Shown here piece after piece: positions 17,101 to 25,790 of a DNA stretch of 40,463 nucleotides. This stretch comes from Prolixibacteraceae bacterium (GTDB lineage Bacteria; Bacteroidota; Bacteroidia; Bacteroidales; Prolixibacteraceae): NCBI GenBank assembly GCA_016930365.1, contig JAFGGY010000043.1, positions 1 through 40,463 of the forward strand. Reading direction: 5' to 3'. The stretch's first letter is position 1. The number at the start of each line of letters is the position of its first letter. The translations under genes and the position numbers were made by a program. Under the pieces are notes generated by a model. It saw only the letters and a list, made by a program, of their open reading frames with translations, had not been told where the DNA came from and did not search any database.

Positions 17101-17464
17101 GGATGTTCAAAACCAATCATCAACAGCCGAAATACATTTTATAGTAGATGATGAATTTAAAATTACTCATGTGTCGAATTATCCCAATCCGGTACAATTC
17201 GACACGAATTTTTACATAGAGCACAATTTGCCGGGGCATGTTTTTGATGCTCAATTGGATATATTCAATCTTGCAGGACAACAAGTCCATCAGAGCATGC
17301 AGAAAATAAGCTCAAACAATACCGTTGAGAACACGATTGAATGGGACATTTCGCAAAGTACAACCCACATACCCCGAAGAGCCATACTGGTTTATCGAAT
17401 TTTATTGCAAAACAGCGAAGGGCAAAAAGCCAACGGAACTGGAAAAATGATAATTAATTATTGA
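14129..17464 (+). CDS. porU: Type IX secretion system sortase PorU (C25 gingipain-like)
   Basis: 1111 residues with a signal peptide (MKQFSLIIALILGYTINISA). The central part is a C25-family cysteine peptidase domain: the catalytic His is His626 in NYVGHAST and the catalytic Cys is Cys660 in FVTATCEFSRFDD. Further domain landmarks are YVLLMGDGSFD near residue 460 and SDDFYALLDEEEG near 495. A beta-rich middle region follows. The C-terminus (about 1010-1111) looks like a type A T9SS sorting domain, with SNYPNPVQF and DIFNLAGQQV. PorU removes the C-terminal signal of T9SS cargo and attaches it to lipopolysaccharide at the outer surface. The usual GHG around the histidine is GHA here. It is followed by porV, its partner. 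Confidence 0.93.
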   Translation: MKQFSLIIALILGYTINISAANLSQNSVLATGKWIKVATTKEGIHKVTYQNLNSWGISNPSNVAVFTNGGYLLPEHNNIPYPDDLTKIQVVHGKDHNNNDCIFFYSTGIVKWTYNENTSLFEHTRNLYSDYTYFFITSDNQKSDAPLVKEIYSQLADTTLLTYNGYKLYEKELSNIYKSGRIWFGDDVLSPYGLNINFSFDDIADNIATMMLSATAASDVTSEFQISLNDQRLPGTMQFPAKSQENAVPVIFSKTITASSSMDFRLDYFSNEASGKAWIDYLTINRNLKLKFNSEQLSFRNSDARKYDWVEFVVNSDNNNLILLDVTDPLDACEIEYVADLNALRFTDEGGDIKNYVIFDPKSNVLPDVSFIENVENQNIHGEPDYDMIIVSHPDFVSASERLADFHYQNDGLKVLVLETPKIFNEFSSGAKDASGIRNMIRYFYRKAEANGNELKYVLLMGDGSFDNKGIDQSTNSNYIPTYQSGVSSDGSSITSDDFYALLDEEEGALLGKIDIGIGRIPCENINEANLVVDKIIKYASPETFGNWRNIISFWSDDEDNNIHMSQTEQLVSIVENNFTGFYIDKIYFDSFKQVSSSDGDAYPEVNKRINQQVNDGALILNYVGHASTIAAAAERVLTLSDISSWSNQDKLPVFVTATCEFSRFDDVKKSAGEEILFHPAGGGVALFSTTRIVYSHRNFTLSSNFYANAFKKDEEGKNLRMGDIMKLAKNATNDNGNRRSFALLGDPALRLAFPTYKVNTKSINGQAVDEPVQVGAMDKVRIEGEVSNHNNEVYTNYNGTVDVTVYDKNLKTKTLANDGGNPYEYEIQNNIIYKGKATVKNGTFEFSFVVPKDISYSIGNGNIYYYTYNEQVDGHGSCDKIVIGGSGSNPVIDNTPPDVQLYINNENFKNYDKIASNALLIARIYDESGINTVGTGIGHDATAVLNDDFTSQIVLNDYYEADTNSYQKGTIVYPLNGLEPGEHKLSVKIWDVQNQSSTAEIHFIVDDEFKITHVSNYPNPVQFDTNFYIEHNLPGHVFDAQLDIFNLAGQQVHQSMQKISSNNTVENTIEWDISQSTTHIPRRAILVYRILLQNSEGQKANGTGKMIINY

Positions 17465-17496
17465 TGCACAATAAGCAAAAATTCGTTCCGTTATTC

Positions 17497-17504
17497 TATT
17501 TTTG
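17497..17504 (+). promoter_or_regulatory. Candidate -7 box before porV
   Basis: TATTTTTG in the 74-bp porU-porV gap fits TAnnTTTG, 35 nt before the porV ATG. No -33 TTTG is found at the right distance, so porV may equally be read from the porU promoter. Confidence 0.3.
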
Positions 17505-17538
17505 AGACCATTTATATTTTTTAACAGCATAAATTAAA

Positions 17539-18729
17539 ATGATGAAGAGGATATTAGCAACTTTAAGCGTACTTTTATTATTTATTTCACACATAAATGC
17601 ACAAGATGAAACCACCGGTAGTGCAGGCGTAGTTCAATCGGCTGTTCCGTTTTTGAATATCACAACCGACTCACGCTCGGGAGCCATGGGCGAAACCGGG
17701 GCAGCAACTGCACCCGACATTGCCTCGCAGGCTAAAAACCCGGCAAAATATGCTTTTACCGAAAGCACTTCGGGCATTGCTCTTTCGTACACTCCGTGGC
17801 TTAAGAATCTGGGAATTAACGATATGAGTATTGTGCATTTGTTCGGATATCATAAGTTGGACGATTTACAAACCCTTTCGGCCAGTTTGCGTTACTTCAA
17901 CCTGGGTGAATTCGATTTTTTCGACCGTTCCGGAGATCCTGCTGGTGGAAGTAATCCAAACGAATTTGCCTTTGATATGGGCTATGCTCTAAAATTAACC
18001 GATAACTGGTCGGGCTCGGTGGTTTTGCGTTATATTATGTCAGATATATACCAAAATGTTGGTTCTACAATTGAAGCAGCAAATTCTGACTTGGATGCAG
18101 GCCATGCTTTTGCTTCCGATGTTTCGTTTTATTACAATAAGGATTATTTTATCAATAGGAAAAATTCGAACATTGCTTTTGGGTTGAACATATCGAATAT
18201 TGGTTCAAAAATTACATACGACGGGGGAATCAGAAAGGATTTTATTCCTACGAACCTAAAAATTGGGGGAGCATACACAACCGAGATCGACCAATACAAC
18301 AAAGTGTCGTTTGCTCTCGATCTGAATAAACTGCTTGTGCCTTCTCTGTTGGAAGAAGGAATGCCAAAATACGACGAAACGGATCCTTATTTACAAAAAG
18401 TAGGTCCTATTGAAGGTATTTTCCGTTCGTTTGGTGATGCTCCTCTTGGTTTTAAAGAGGAAATTCAGGAAATTCATATATGCCTTGGTGTTGAATACTG
18501 GTACAACGAGCAATTTGCACTACGTGCCGGCTATGCCCACGAAGCAAAAGACAAAGGTGATCGGAAATACCTGACCCTGGGAGCCGGACTGAGAATGAAT
18601 GTTTTTGTATTTGATTTTTCATACATTATTCCATCGCTCGGAAATACCAATAACGCACTTGGCAACACACTGCGTTTCACCCTCGGTTACGATATCGATA
18701 ATTTCAGACGCCAGGGACGAAGACGATAA
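17539..18729 (+). CDS. porV: Type IX secretion outer membrane protein PorV (LptO)
   Basis: 396 residues with a signal peptide ending at INAQD. The N-terminal stretch FLNITTDSRSGAMGETGAAT followed by SQAKNPAKYAF is the hallmark of PorV/PorQ-type FadL-like barrels. The rest is rich in alternating beta strands with aromatic ends (LRYFNLGEFDFFD, YALKLTDNWSGSVVLRY, ALRAGYAHEAKDKGD), and the last strand is LRFTLGYDI. PorV carries cargo from the Sov translocon to the PorU attachment complex. It sits between porU and ispF, with only 2 bp to ispF, an order that I recall from Porphyromonas gingivalis as well. Confidence 0.93.
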   Translation: MMKRILATLSVLLLFISHINAQDETTGSAGVVQSAVPFLNITTDSRSGAMGETGAATAPDIASQAKNPAKYAFTESTSGIALSYTPWLKNLGINDMSIVHLFGYHKLDDLQTLSASLRYFNLGEFDFFDRSGDPAGGSNPNEFAFDMGYALKLTDNWSGSVVLRYIMSDIYQNVGSTIEAANSDLDAGHAFASDVSFYYNKDYFINRKNSNIAFGLNISNIGSKITYDGGIRKDFIPTNLKIGGAYTTEIDQYNKVSFALDLNKLLVPSLLEEGMPKYDETDPYLQKVGPIEGIFRSFGDAPLGFKEEIQEIHICLGVEYWYNEQFALRAGYAHEAKDKGDRKYLTLGAGLRMNVFVFDFSYIIPSLGNTNNALGNTLRFTLGYDIDNFRRQGRRR

Positions 18730-18731
18730 GC

Positions 18732-19211
18732 ATGGATATACGAATAGGACATGGTTATGATGTGCATGCCCTGGCCACAGGGGAATCGCTTTGGCTGGGC
18801 GGCATTCAAATAGAACATGAAAAAGGCACAGTTGCCCACTCCGATGGCGACGTGCTTATTCATGCTATTTGCGATGCCATGCTCGGGGCTCTTGCCCTGG
18901 GCGATATTGGCAAACACTTTCCCGACACCGATGCGGCTTATAAAAACATCGACAGCAAAAAGCTACTGGCCGAATGCAATGCGTTGATAAAAAAACACGG
19001 TTTTGAGATAAACAACATCGACTCGACCATTTGTGCTCAACGCCCAAAGTTGAGGCCTTATATCGATACCATGCGAAATACCCTGGCTGAAATACTGCAA
19101 CTAAATGCCGGGCAGGTTTCTGTTAAAGCTACAACTACCGAAAAACTTGGCTTTACCGGTCGAGAAGAAGGCATGGAGGCGCATGCGGTTGTTTTAATTA
19201 TAAAGAAATAG
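18732..19211 (+). CDS. ispF: 2-C-methyl-D-erythritol 2,4-cyclodiphosphate synthase
   Basis: 159 residues, the usual length of IspF. The metal ligands are visible in RIGHGYDVH (Asp10 and His12) and in the AHSDGDVLIHAICDA segment (about 36-50). GDIGKHFPDTD (about 57-67) and the C-terminal KATTTEKLGFTGREEG (about 133-148) complete the signature. The enzyme makes the cyclic diphosphate of the non-mevalonate isoprenoid pathway in the cytoplasm. It starts 2 bp after porV and must share its transcript, although the functions are unrelated. Confidence 0.96.
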   Translation: MDIRIGHGYDVHALATGESLWLGGIQIEHEKGTVAHSDGDVLIHAICDAMLGALALGDIGKHFPDTDAAYKNIDSKKLLAECNALIKKHGFEINNIDSTICAQRPKLRPYIDTMRNTLAEILQLNAGQVSVKATTTEKLGFTGREEGMEAHAVVLIIKK

Positions 19212-19382
19212 TTTCGATTTTATAATAGTACGTTAGATTTTAGTACCCCAGCCGCTTTGCGACATATGAGACATTAGACTTTGTTTGTAATAAATTAAAA
19301 ATCAACAATTTAGGCAGTCGAATTGATACAACACAAACGACTCATTGTCAGCAACTAAAAAAATATTAACGAACTATTGATT

Positions 19383-20486
19383 TTAAAGATCGATATTATT
19401 TCCTCTTAAGCGAAGTGTCGCAGATATTGGCATATGGTCGGAGTATTCTACTTTATGTCGCTGATAATTGAATCCTTCGAAATAGCGCGAGTAAAAAATA
19501 TAGTCGATGCGATACGAAGGTAAATCGCCCCGATAGGTATTTGAAACCCCGTTGCCCGACTCGACAAAAGCATCGACAAGGCCGACACTTACTTCTTTAT
19601 AGGTATATGAAAGCGGAGTATCGTTAAAATCGCCACAAACTATTACCGGGTACGGACACTGGCGAATGTGAGCCGATAACTCGTCAACCTGGCTGGCTCT
19701 TTTTATATACGCATCGCGCATTTTACGGCCAAGCAATTTCATTTCTTCAATTTTATAATCTTCGAAGCCCAGCGAATCGATAACCGAATACTCCTCGGTT
19801 TTAATTCCAAACGACTGCAAATGACAATTATAAACCCGAATGGTGTCCGATTTGATTAGAATGTCGGTAAACATAACCATGTTGCCACTGCCTTCGAAGC
19901 GCATTTCACCCATATTCAGAATAGGATATTTCGAAAAAGTAACCGGGCCGTTCCATTTGCTCTGATGCGCTAACTGGCAGTGGTTTATTCCCGGAAATTG
20001 TTCCTTCAGTTTTATCGGATTCAATTCTCCGGTGCGTTGAAGTTTGGTTTCCTGTAAACAAATGATGTCGGCATTTTGCAAAGCAATAAACTCAATAACA
20101 TTTAGGCTCGAATCGGCATTTTCGAGGTAAGAATAAAAGTGATGAACATTGAATGATAACACCTTAAGGCCCTGCTGGTTCGAAAGTTCAGCAAGCGGTC
20201 TGAACTGCAAATATTTGCCATGCGTGTTAATGCCAACAGCAATAGACAGAATCGGTATGATGGCATATTTCCACCTAAAAAACAACCAAAACCCGATAAA
20301 AGCAACATTAAGCCACAATAAATATGGATAAGCAAGACCTAAAAAAACCGGCAGCCATAAGCGCTCGGGACTAAAAGAGGATACAATATACGATGCCACC
20401 AGCAACAAGGCAGATATTATTGTTAAAAGAAGAAAGCCATATCGTACAATTTTTCTCAAATCAGAAGCATTTAAATTCAACTGCAA
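19383..20486 (-). CDS. Membrane-anchored endonuclease/exonuclease/phosphatase family protein
   Basis: 367 residues. The N-terminus has three hydrophobic helices at about 13-37, 40-63 and 70-86, so the enzyme is anchored in the inner membrane. The EEP catalytic domain follows from about residue 105: VLSFNVHHF, ICLQETKL (Glu ligand), YNCHLQSF (His), VIVCGDFNDTP and YSDHMPISATL (Asp-His). It is a metal-dependent phosphodiesterase of unknown substrate. The start appears to be TTG at 20486: a stop codon lies directly upstream in frame and no ATG occurs before the membrane region. The 171 bases between ispF and this gene hold nothing that I recognise. It resembles the exported EEP protein at 7919-8980 only in fold. 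Confidence 0.85.
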   Translation of the reverse strand: MQLNLNASDLRKIVRYGFLLLTIISALLLVASYIVSSFSPERLWLPVFLGLAYPYLLWLNVAFIGFWLFFRWKYAIIPILSIAVGINTHGKYLQFRPLAELSNQQGLKVLSFNVHHFYSYLENADSSLNVIEFIALQNADIICLQETKLQRTGELNPIKLKEQFPGINHCQLAHQSKWNGPVTFSKYPILNMGEMRFEGSGNMVMFTDILIKSDTIRVYNCHLQSFGIKTEEYSVIDSLGFEDYKIEEMKLLGRKMRDAYIKRASQVDELSAHIRQCPYPVIVCGDFNDTPLSYTYKEVSVGLVDAFVESGNGVSNTYRGDLPSYRIDYIFYSRYFEGFNYQRHKVEYSDHMPISATLRLRGNNIDL

Positions 20487-20560
20487 TCAAATATACAAAC
20501 ACTGGAAAGAAAAATAGGTGTGTTCGGTAAAATTTGCGAAATTTGCAAAAAAATTATTTC

Positions 20561-21433
20561 ATGAGAAGAAAAAATAGCCCGAATAACCAGGGACGACGAA
20601 ACCGGAAACCGTTTTCAAAAAATCAAACCAGCGAAAACAAACCCCAAAACCAGCGTAAAACAACCTCTGGTAAAAGTCAGGCAGGCAGCAAACCTCCCCG
20701 CAAAAAAACAGGGATAAATCCATTTGAGCCTGTAAGATTAAACCGGTATTTGGCTAATGCAGGTGTATGCTCGCGGCGCGAAGCCGATAAATACATCGAA
20801 TCGGGCTGTGTACGTGTGAACGGAAAAGTTGTATCAGAGCTTGGAGTTAAAGTTTCGTTAAGCGACGATGTGCGATTTAACGGACAAAGTCTCAATCCGC
20901 AACGCAAAGTATATTTGTTGCTTAATAAGCCCAAGGGTTTTGTAACCACAACTGATGATCCGCAGGAGCGAAAAACCGTAATGGATTTGGTTGATAAGGC
21001 TTGTTCGGAACGAATTTACCCCGTTGGCCGACTCGACAAAGAAACTTCGGGAGTTCTTTTATTTACCAACGACGGCGATTTATCGAAGAAACTTACCCAT
21101 CCCAGCCACCAAAAGAAAAAAATTTATCATGTATTTCTCGATAAACCATTAAGCAAGAACCATTTGCTCGAAATTGCTCATGGCATTGAACTTGAAGATG
21201 GCCTTATCGCTGCCGACAGCATAAATTTTGCAAACGAAGAAGACAAACGCGAGGTAGGCATTGAAATTCACTCGGGACGAAACCGTATTGTGCGACGAAT
21301 TTTTGCTCACTTTGGCTACGAAGTGAAGAAACTCGACAGGGTTTACTTTGCCGGACTTACTAAAAAGAACCTGCCACGTGGCAGATGGCGATTTTTAACC
21401 CAAACCGAAATTAATCAATTAAAAATGCAGTAA
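20561..21433 (+). CDS. rluB: 23S rRNA pseudouridine synthase of the RsuA/RluB family
   Basis: 290 residues from ATG 20561; a TTG at 20534 would add nine residues of no apparent use. The first 50 residues form a basic, Asn/Lys/Arg-rich disordered tail common in Bacteroidota homologues. An S4 RNA-binding domain follows (VRLNRYLANAGVCSRREADKYI near 58-79). The catalytic domain has LLNKPKGFVTT and the active-site motif VGRLDKETSGVLLFTNDGDL (about 156-175, catalytic Asp in RLD). GRNRIVRRIFAHFGYEV lies near the end. The family is certain; RluB (23S) rather than RsuA (16S) is the likelier role by similarity. Confidence 0.88.
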   Translation: MRRKNSPNNQGRRNRKPFSKNQTSENKPQNQRKTTSGKSQAGSKPPRKKTGINPFEPVRLNRYLANAGVCSRREADKYIESGCVRVNGKVVSELGVKVSLSDDVRFNGQSLNPQRKVYLLLNKPKGFVTTTDDPQERKTVMDLVDKACSERIYPVGRLDKETSGVLLFTNDGDLSKKLTHPSHQKKKIYHVFLDKPLSKNHLLEIAHGIELEDGLIAADSINFANEEDKREVGIEIHSGRNRIVRRIFAHFGYEVKKLDRVYFAGLTKKNLPRGRWRFLTQTEINQLKMQ

Positions 21434-21468
21434 AACTGTAATTAATTTTAAACCCAAAAGTCTCATTA

Positions 21469-21954
21469 ATGGATAAAGATGCCTTCTTAAATATCGTTAC
21501 TGAAAATCAGGGGATTATTCACAAGGTTTGCGGTATTTATTGCGACACACAGGAAGACCGGGAGGATTTATTCCAGGAAATTACAGCCCAATTATGGCGG
21601 GCATTTCCTACATTCAGATCCGAATCGAAAATATCGACCTGGATGTACCGGGTTTCGCTGAACACCGCAATAACTCATTTCAAAAAGGATAAAAGAAGGC
21701 CAGATAGAGAGAAAGTAGAACATTACAGTTTGCAAATACCAGATGTTGGATACGATGCATCGTATGAAGAAAATCTGAAACTATTGCACAAAGCCATCGA
21801 AAAACTAACGGGTATCGAAAGGTCGATTGTTTTGCTTTATCTCGAAGACAAAAAATACGAAGAAATAGCTGATATTGTAGGGATTACGCAAAACTATGTG
21901 CGGGTTAAAATGAACCGCATTAAAGCGAAACTGAAAAAATTGTTGGGGGAATAA
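21469..21954 (+). CDS. ECF-type RNA polymerase sigma factor
   Basis: 161 residues. Region 2 runs over about 7-70: QEDREDLFQEITAQLWRAF followed by SKISTWMYRVSLNTAI, the typical core-binding and -10-melting segments. Region 4 occupies about 105-160: LTGIERSIVLLYLEDKKYEEIADIVGITQNYVRVKMNRIKAKL, a helix-turn-helix for -35-type recognition. There is no region 1.1 or 3, which marks it as ECF (sigma-70 group 4). It is followed 2 bp later by a membrane protein that probably restrains it. The regulon cannot be told from the sequence. Confidence 0.9.
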   Translation: MDKDAFLNIVTENQGIIHKVCGIYCDTQEDREDLFQEITAQLWRAFPTFRSESKISTWMYRVSLNTAITHFKKDKRRPDREKVEHYSLQIPDVGYDASYEENLKLLHKAIEKLTGIERSIVLLYLEDKKYEEIADIVGITQNYVRVKMNRIKAKLKKLLGE

Positions 21955-21956
21955 GA

Positions 21957-22655
21957 ATGGAACTGGATAAATTAAAATCGGCTTGGAATAAAGTTTCGTT
22001 AGAAAGTAACGAACAGAAATATTCATCTGAGCAGCTGAATATGCTGCTTGGCAAACGAACCAAAGATATTACCGGAAAAATTAGACGAAATATTTACATC
22101 GGCCTTGGAATCATTCTTACGTTTATATGCATCGATATCGTTGTGAGCCTTCAAACCAGTACATTGCTCGATAACATGGTTGGTGAACAAAATTCAGAGC
22201 AAGTTTTTTTCTGGGGAGCTATTGTTGACACCATAATCTATTTACTAATACTGGGATCGTTATTTACATTTTGGGCAAAATTTAATAAGTTAGAACATCG
22301 GTATAACCGAAATGCGGATTTAAAACAAACCATTACGCAACAAATAAAGCTCATAAAATGGTATCGAAAAATGTTTTACATGATATTGATTATACTGCTT
22401 GTTGTTGTTGTTGCGAGTTTTACTACCGGTTTTTTTATGGAACTAAACCAGAATGTTGAACAATCGGGCTTCAGTATGGCAAACGCTGGCTTCTTCGGGT
22501 GGGCTGTTATGATACTTTTTTTCCTCATAGGTCTCTCCGTATTGCTGGCTATATACTACCTGCTCTTTAACCTGTTTTTTAAACGTTTATATGGTCGGCA
22601 ACTGATTCGGCTTTCCGAAACACTATCTGAATTACAGGAGCCGGATGAGGAATAG
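21957..22655 (+). CDS. Four-helix membrane protein, putative anti-sigma partner
   Basis: 232 residues. A soluble N-terminal segment of about 42 residues begins MELDKLKSAWNKVSLE, the short helical start often seen in Bacteroidota sigma-partner proteins. Four hydrophobic helices follow at about 43-65, 84-106, 138-160 and 178-205. No zinc-binding anti-sigma motif (HxxxCxxC) is present, so it is not of the ZAS class. The 2-bp spacing from the sigma gene implies tight coupling, and from that I infer an anti-sigma or sensing role. The C-terminal tail (LSETLSELQEPDEE) is acidic. Confidence 0.65.
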   Translation: MELDKLKSAWNKVSLESNEQKYSSEQLNMLLGKRTKDITGKIRRNIYIGLGIILTFICIDIVVSLQTSTLLDNMVGEQNSEQVFFWGAIVDTIIYLLILGSLFTFWAKFNKLEHRYNRNADLKQTITQQIKLIKWYRKMFYMILIILLVVVVASFTTGFFMELNQNVEQSGFSMANAGFFGWAVMILFFLIGLSVLLAIYYLLFNLFFKRLYGRQLIRLSETLSELQEPDEE

Positions 22656-22710
22656 AGTTTTAGATTTATTTGTTTGATAAAAATTATTTCGTTTATTTTG
22701 CTTCCATAAA

Positions 22711-22796
22711 TTATGCAGGGGGTGCCCTAAATTACGGGCTGAGATTACACCCATTGAACCTGATCCGGATAATGCCGGCGAAGGGAGGCAGATAAT
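22711..22796 (+). ncRNA. TPP riboswitch (THI element) aptamer
   Basis: The conserved THI-box elements appear in order: GGGGTGCCC (22719-22727), GGGCTGAGATTACACCC (22736-22752), GAACCTGATCCGG (22756-22768), ATAATGCCGGCGAAGGGA (22769-22786). The closing P1 stem is TTAT/ATAA with a small bulge. It sits 150 nt upstream of thiS and heads the whole thi operon, so thiamine diphosphate is expected to repress it. A likely expression platform lies between the aptamer and thiS (see the hairpin at 22833-22860). Confidence 0.96.
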
Positions 22797-22832
22797 TTTC
22801 TACCTTTTTTAAATCTTTTATTACAACCTCCT

Positions 22833-22860
22833 GCTTTTGTTCAACCTAAAAATCAAAAGC
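22833..22860 (+). promoter_or_regulatory. Hairpin directly before the thiS start codon (candidate riboswitch expression platform)
   Basis: GCTTTTG (22833-22839) and CAAAAGC (22854-22860) form a perfect 7-bp stem with a 14-nt loop, ending 1 nt before the thiS ATG. There is no T run, so it would act on translation initiation rather than as a terminator. The preceding ACCTCCTGC (22826-22834) is complementary (one G-U pair) to GCAGGGGGT (22715-22723) in the aptamer's 5' strand, which suggests alternative folds. Confidence 0.5.
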
Positions 22861-22861
22861 A

Positions 22862-23065
22862 ATGGAAGTTTTTGTTAACGATCAAAAGCAAAACGTTGAG
22901 GACAACTGCAACCTCACTCAATTATTCAATCATCTCGAAGTCGAAACCCGGGGCGGAATAGCTGTGGCATTAAACAACACCGTTGTGCCCCGTACAAGCT
23001 GGGAAAAGCAAGGCCTTAAAAACGGCGATAAAATCCTTATTATCAAAGCCACACAAGGTGGGTAA
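22862..23065 (+). CDS. thiS: Sulfur carrier protein ThiS
   Basis: 67 residues with a ubiquitin-like beta-grasp pattern. It ends in the essential Gly-Gly (KATQGG), which ThiF adenylates and which is then turned into a thiocarboxylate, the sulfur donor for the thiazole ring made by ThiG. VALNNTVVPRTSWEKQGLKNGDKILIIKA is the conserved core, split here over residues about 36-64. First gene of the operon after the TPP riboswitch. Confidence 0.95.
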   Translation: MEVFVNDQKQNVEDNCNLTQLFNHLEVETRGGIAVALNNTVVPRTSWEKQGLKNGDKILIIKATQGG

Positions 23066-23070
23066 ATGCC

Positions 23071-23222
23071 AGTCATTGGGAATTAGTCATTGGTTATTGG
23101 GAGTGTGGTGCAGTATGTGCATCAAGCCATATGTGCTTTGGAAACAACCCAATTCTCCAATATTCCAATTTCCCATCCCATTACCCCATCAACCCAGTTT
23201 TCCATCAATCCATTAATCCAAC
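23071..23222. repeat. Intergenic ATTGG/CCAAT-rich quasi-palindrome between thiS and thiC
   Basis: The left half repeats AGTCATT (23071-23077, 23084-23090) and ATTGG. The right half, from about 23146, repeats the complementary CCAAT/CCATT words (CCCAATTCTCCAATATTCCA and onward). The transcript could fold into a long imperfect hairpin. AGTCATT also recurs in the intergenic regions at 30957 and 31415. Confidence 0.55.
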
Positions 23223-23227
23223 AGTGA

Positions 23228-25024
<1,797 letters not shown>

Positions 25025-25039
25025 TATTAAACATACTAG

Positions 25040-25141
25040 AAAATTGGGCTAAAGCCCCAAATCAAAGAGGTAATTCAATTATCCCGGGCTTAAGCCCGGC
25101 GCAATTTATAGCTCCCTTAACTCGGGCTTTAGCCCAATTTT
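25040..25141. repeat. Nested palindromic intergenic element between thiC and the tenI-like gene
   Basis: A perfect 17-bp inverted repeat (25040-25056 and 25125-25141; AAAATTGGGCTAAAGCC and its complement) encloses a perfect 16-bp palindrome CCGGGCTTAAGCCCGG (25084-25099). Each arm is itself a near-palindrome of the form GGGCTNAAGCCC. The element fills most of the 145-bp gap and has no coding capacity. Confidence 0.85.
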
Positions 25142-25169
25142 AACTGGCTGTCATAAAATAATAATAATT

Positions 25170-25790
25170 ATGCGCAACATGCACCTTATAGCAATAACCC
25201 ATCCCGAAGAATTGAAAAACGAAAGTGAAATCATAAACACGCTTTTTAGTGAAGGCTTGCCATGTTTACACCTGCGCAAACCCGGGGCAAATATCAACAA
25301 AATTGAATTGTTGCTGGAAAAAATTGACAAACGATTTTATAACCGTGTAATGATAAACGATTATTTACAATTAGCTGAACGATACAATATAAGAGGCATT
25401 CATTTTAGTGGGCAAACAAAGCACTTACTGCCGGTACCGCTCAATGGTTTAGCAAAAAGTTGTAGCTGCCATTCGTTTAATGAAATTGGTAAAGTGGCAA
25501 AATATTGCAACTATGTTTTTCTAAGTCCGGTTTTTAACAGTATATCGAAAAAAGGCTATAAGGCTGCTTTTAATTTTGATGATCTGGTGAAAAAACTAAG
25601 CCATGAAAACATGACGAAGATTATCGCATTGGGTGGGATATTACCCGATAAAATCGCGAAAGCTAAACAGTTGGGCTTCGATGGGGTAGCTGTTTTAGGT
25701 GGATTATGGGATGAAACATCAACGTTAGAAAAGGTGGTTTCAAACTTCAAAAGGTATAAAAAACAGATGGAAATATGCGACCTTATGTAA
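25170..25790 (+). CDS. tenI: ThiE/TenI-family protein (TenI-like, thiazole tautomerase candidate)
   Basis: 206 residues of the thiamine phosphate synthase superfamily, a TIM barrel. Seen motifs are LHLRKP (33-38), MINDYLQLAERY (61-72), IHFSGQTK (77-84), YVFLSPVF (115-122) and IALGGI. Compared with the second ThiE in this operon, it has His-Leu-Arg instead of Gln-Leu-Arg, lacks the Asp after the HLG-type loop, and lacks the TxTKK diphosphate-binding loop. These changes favour TenI, which in B. subtilis aromatises the thiazole product of ThiG, over a true ThiE. Two paralogues in one thi operon are known from other Bacteroidota. Its stop overlaps thiD by 16 bp. The name is inferred, not proven. 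Confidence 0.7.
   Translation: MRNMHLIAITHPEELKNESEIINTLFSEGLPCLHLRKPGANINKIELLLEKIDKRFYNRVMINDYLQLAERYNIRGIHFSGQTKHLLPVPLNGLAKSCSCHSFNEIGKVAKYCNYVFLSPVFNSISKKGYKAAFNFDDLVKKLSHENMTKIIALGGILPDKIAKAKQLGFDGVAVLGGLWDETSTLEKVVSNFKRYKKQMEICDLM

Noticed and set aside
21370-21383. 14-bp perfect palindrome CTGCCACGTGGCAG
   Set aside because: It lies within the rluB coding sequence (…LPRGRW…) and the codons explain it; no regulatory role is indicated.
22673-22700. Possible promoter of the thi operon (TTTG ... TTATTTTG)
   Set aside because: The -7 box has a mismatch and the spacer is 16 nt instead of 19-20, so it is not listed; a promoter must exist near here but I cannot place it.
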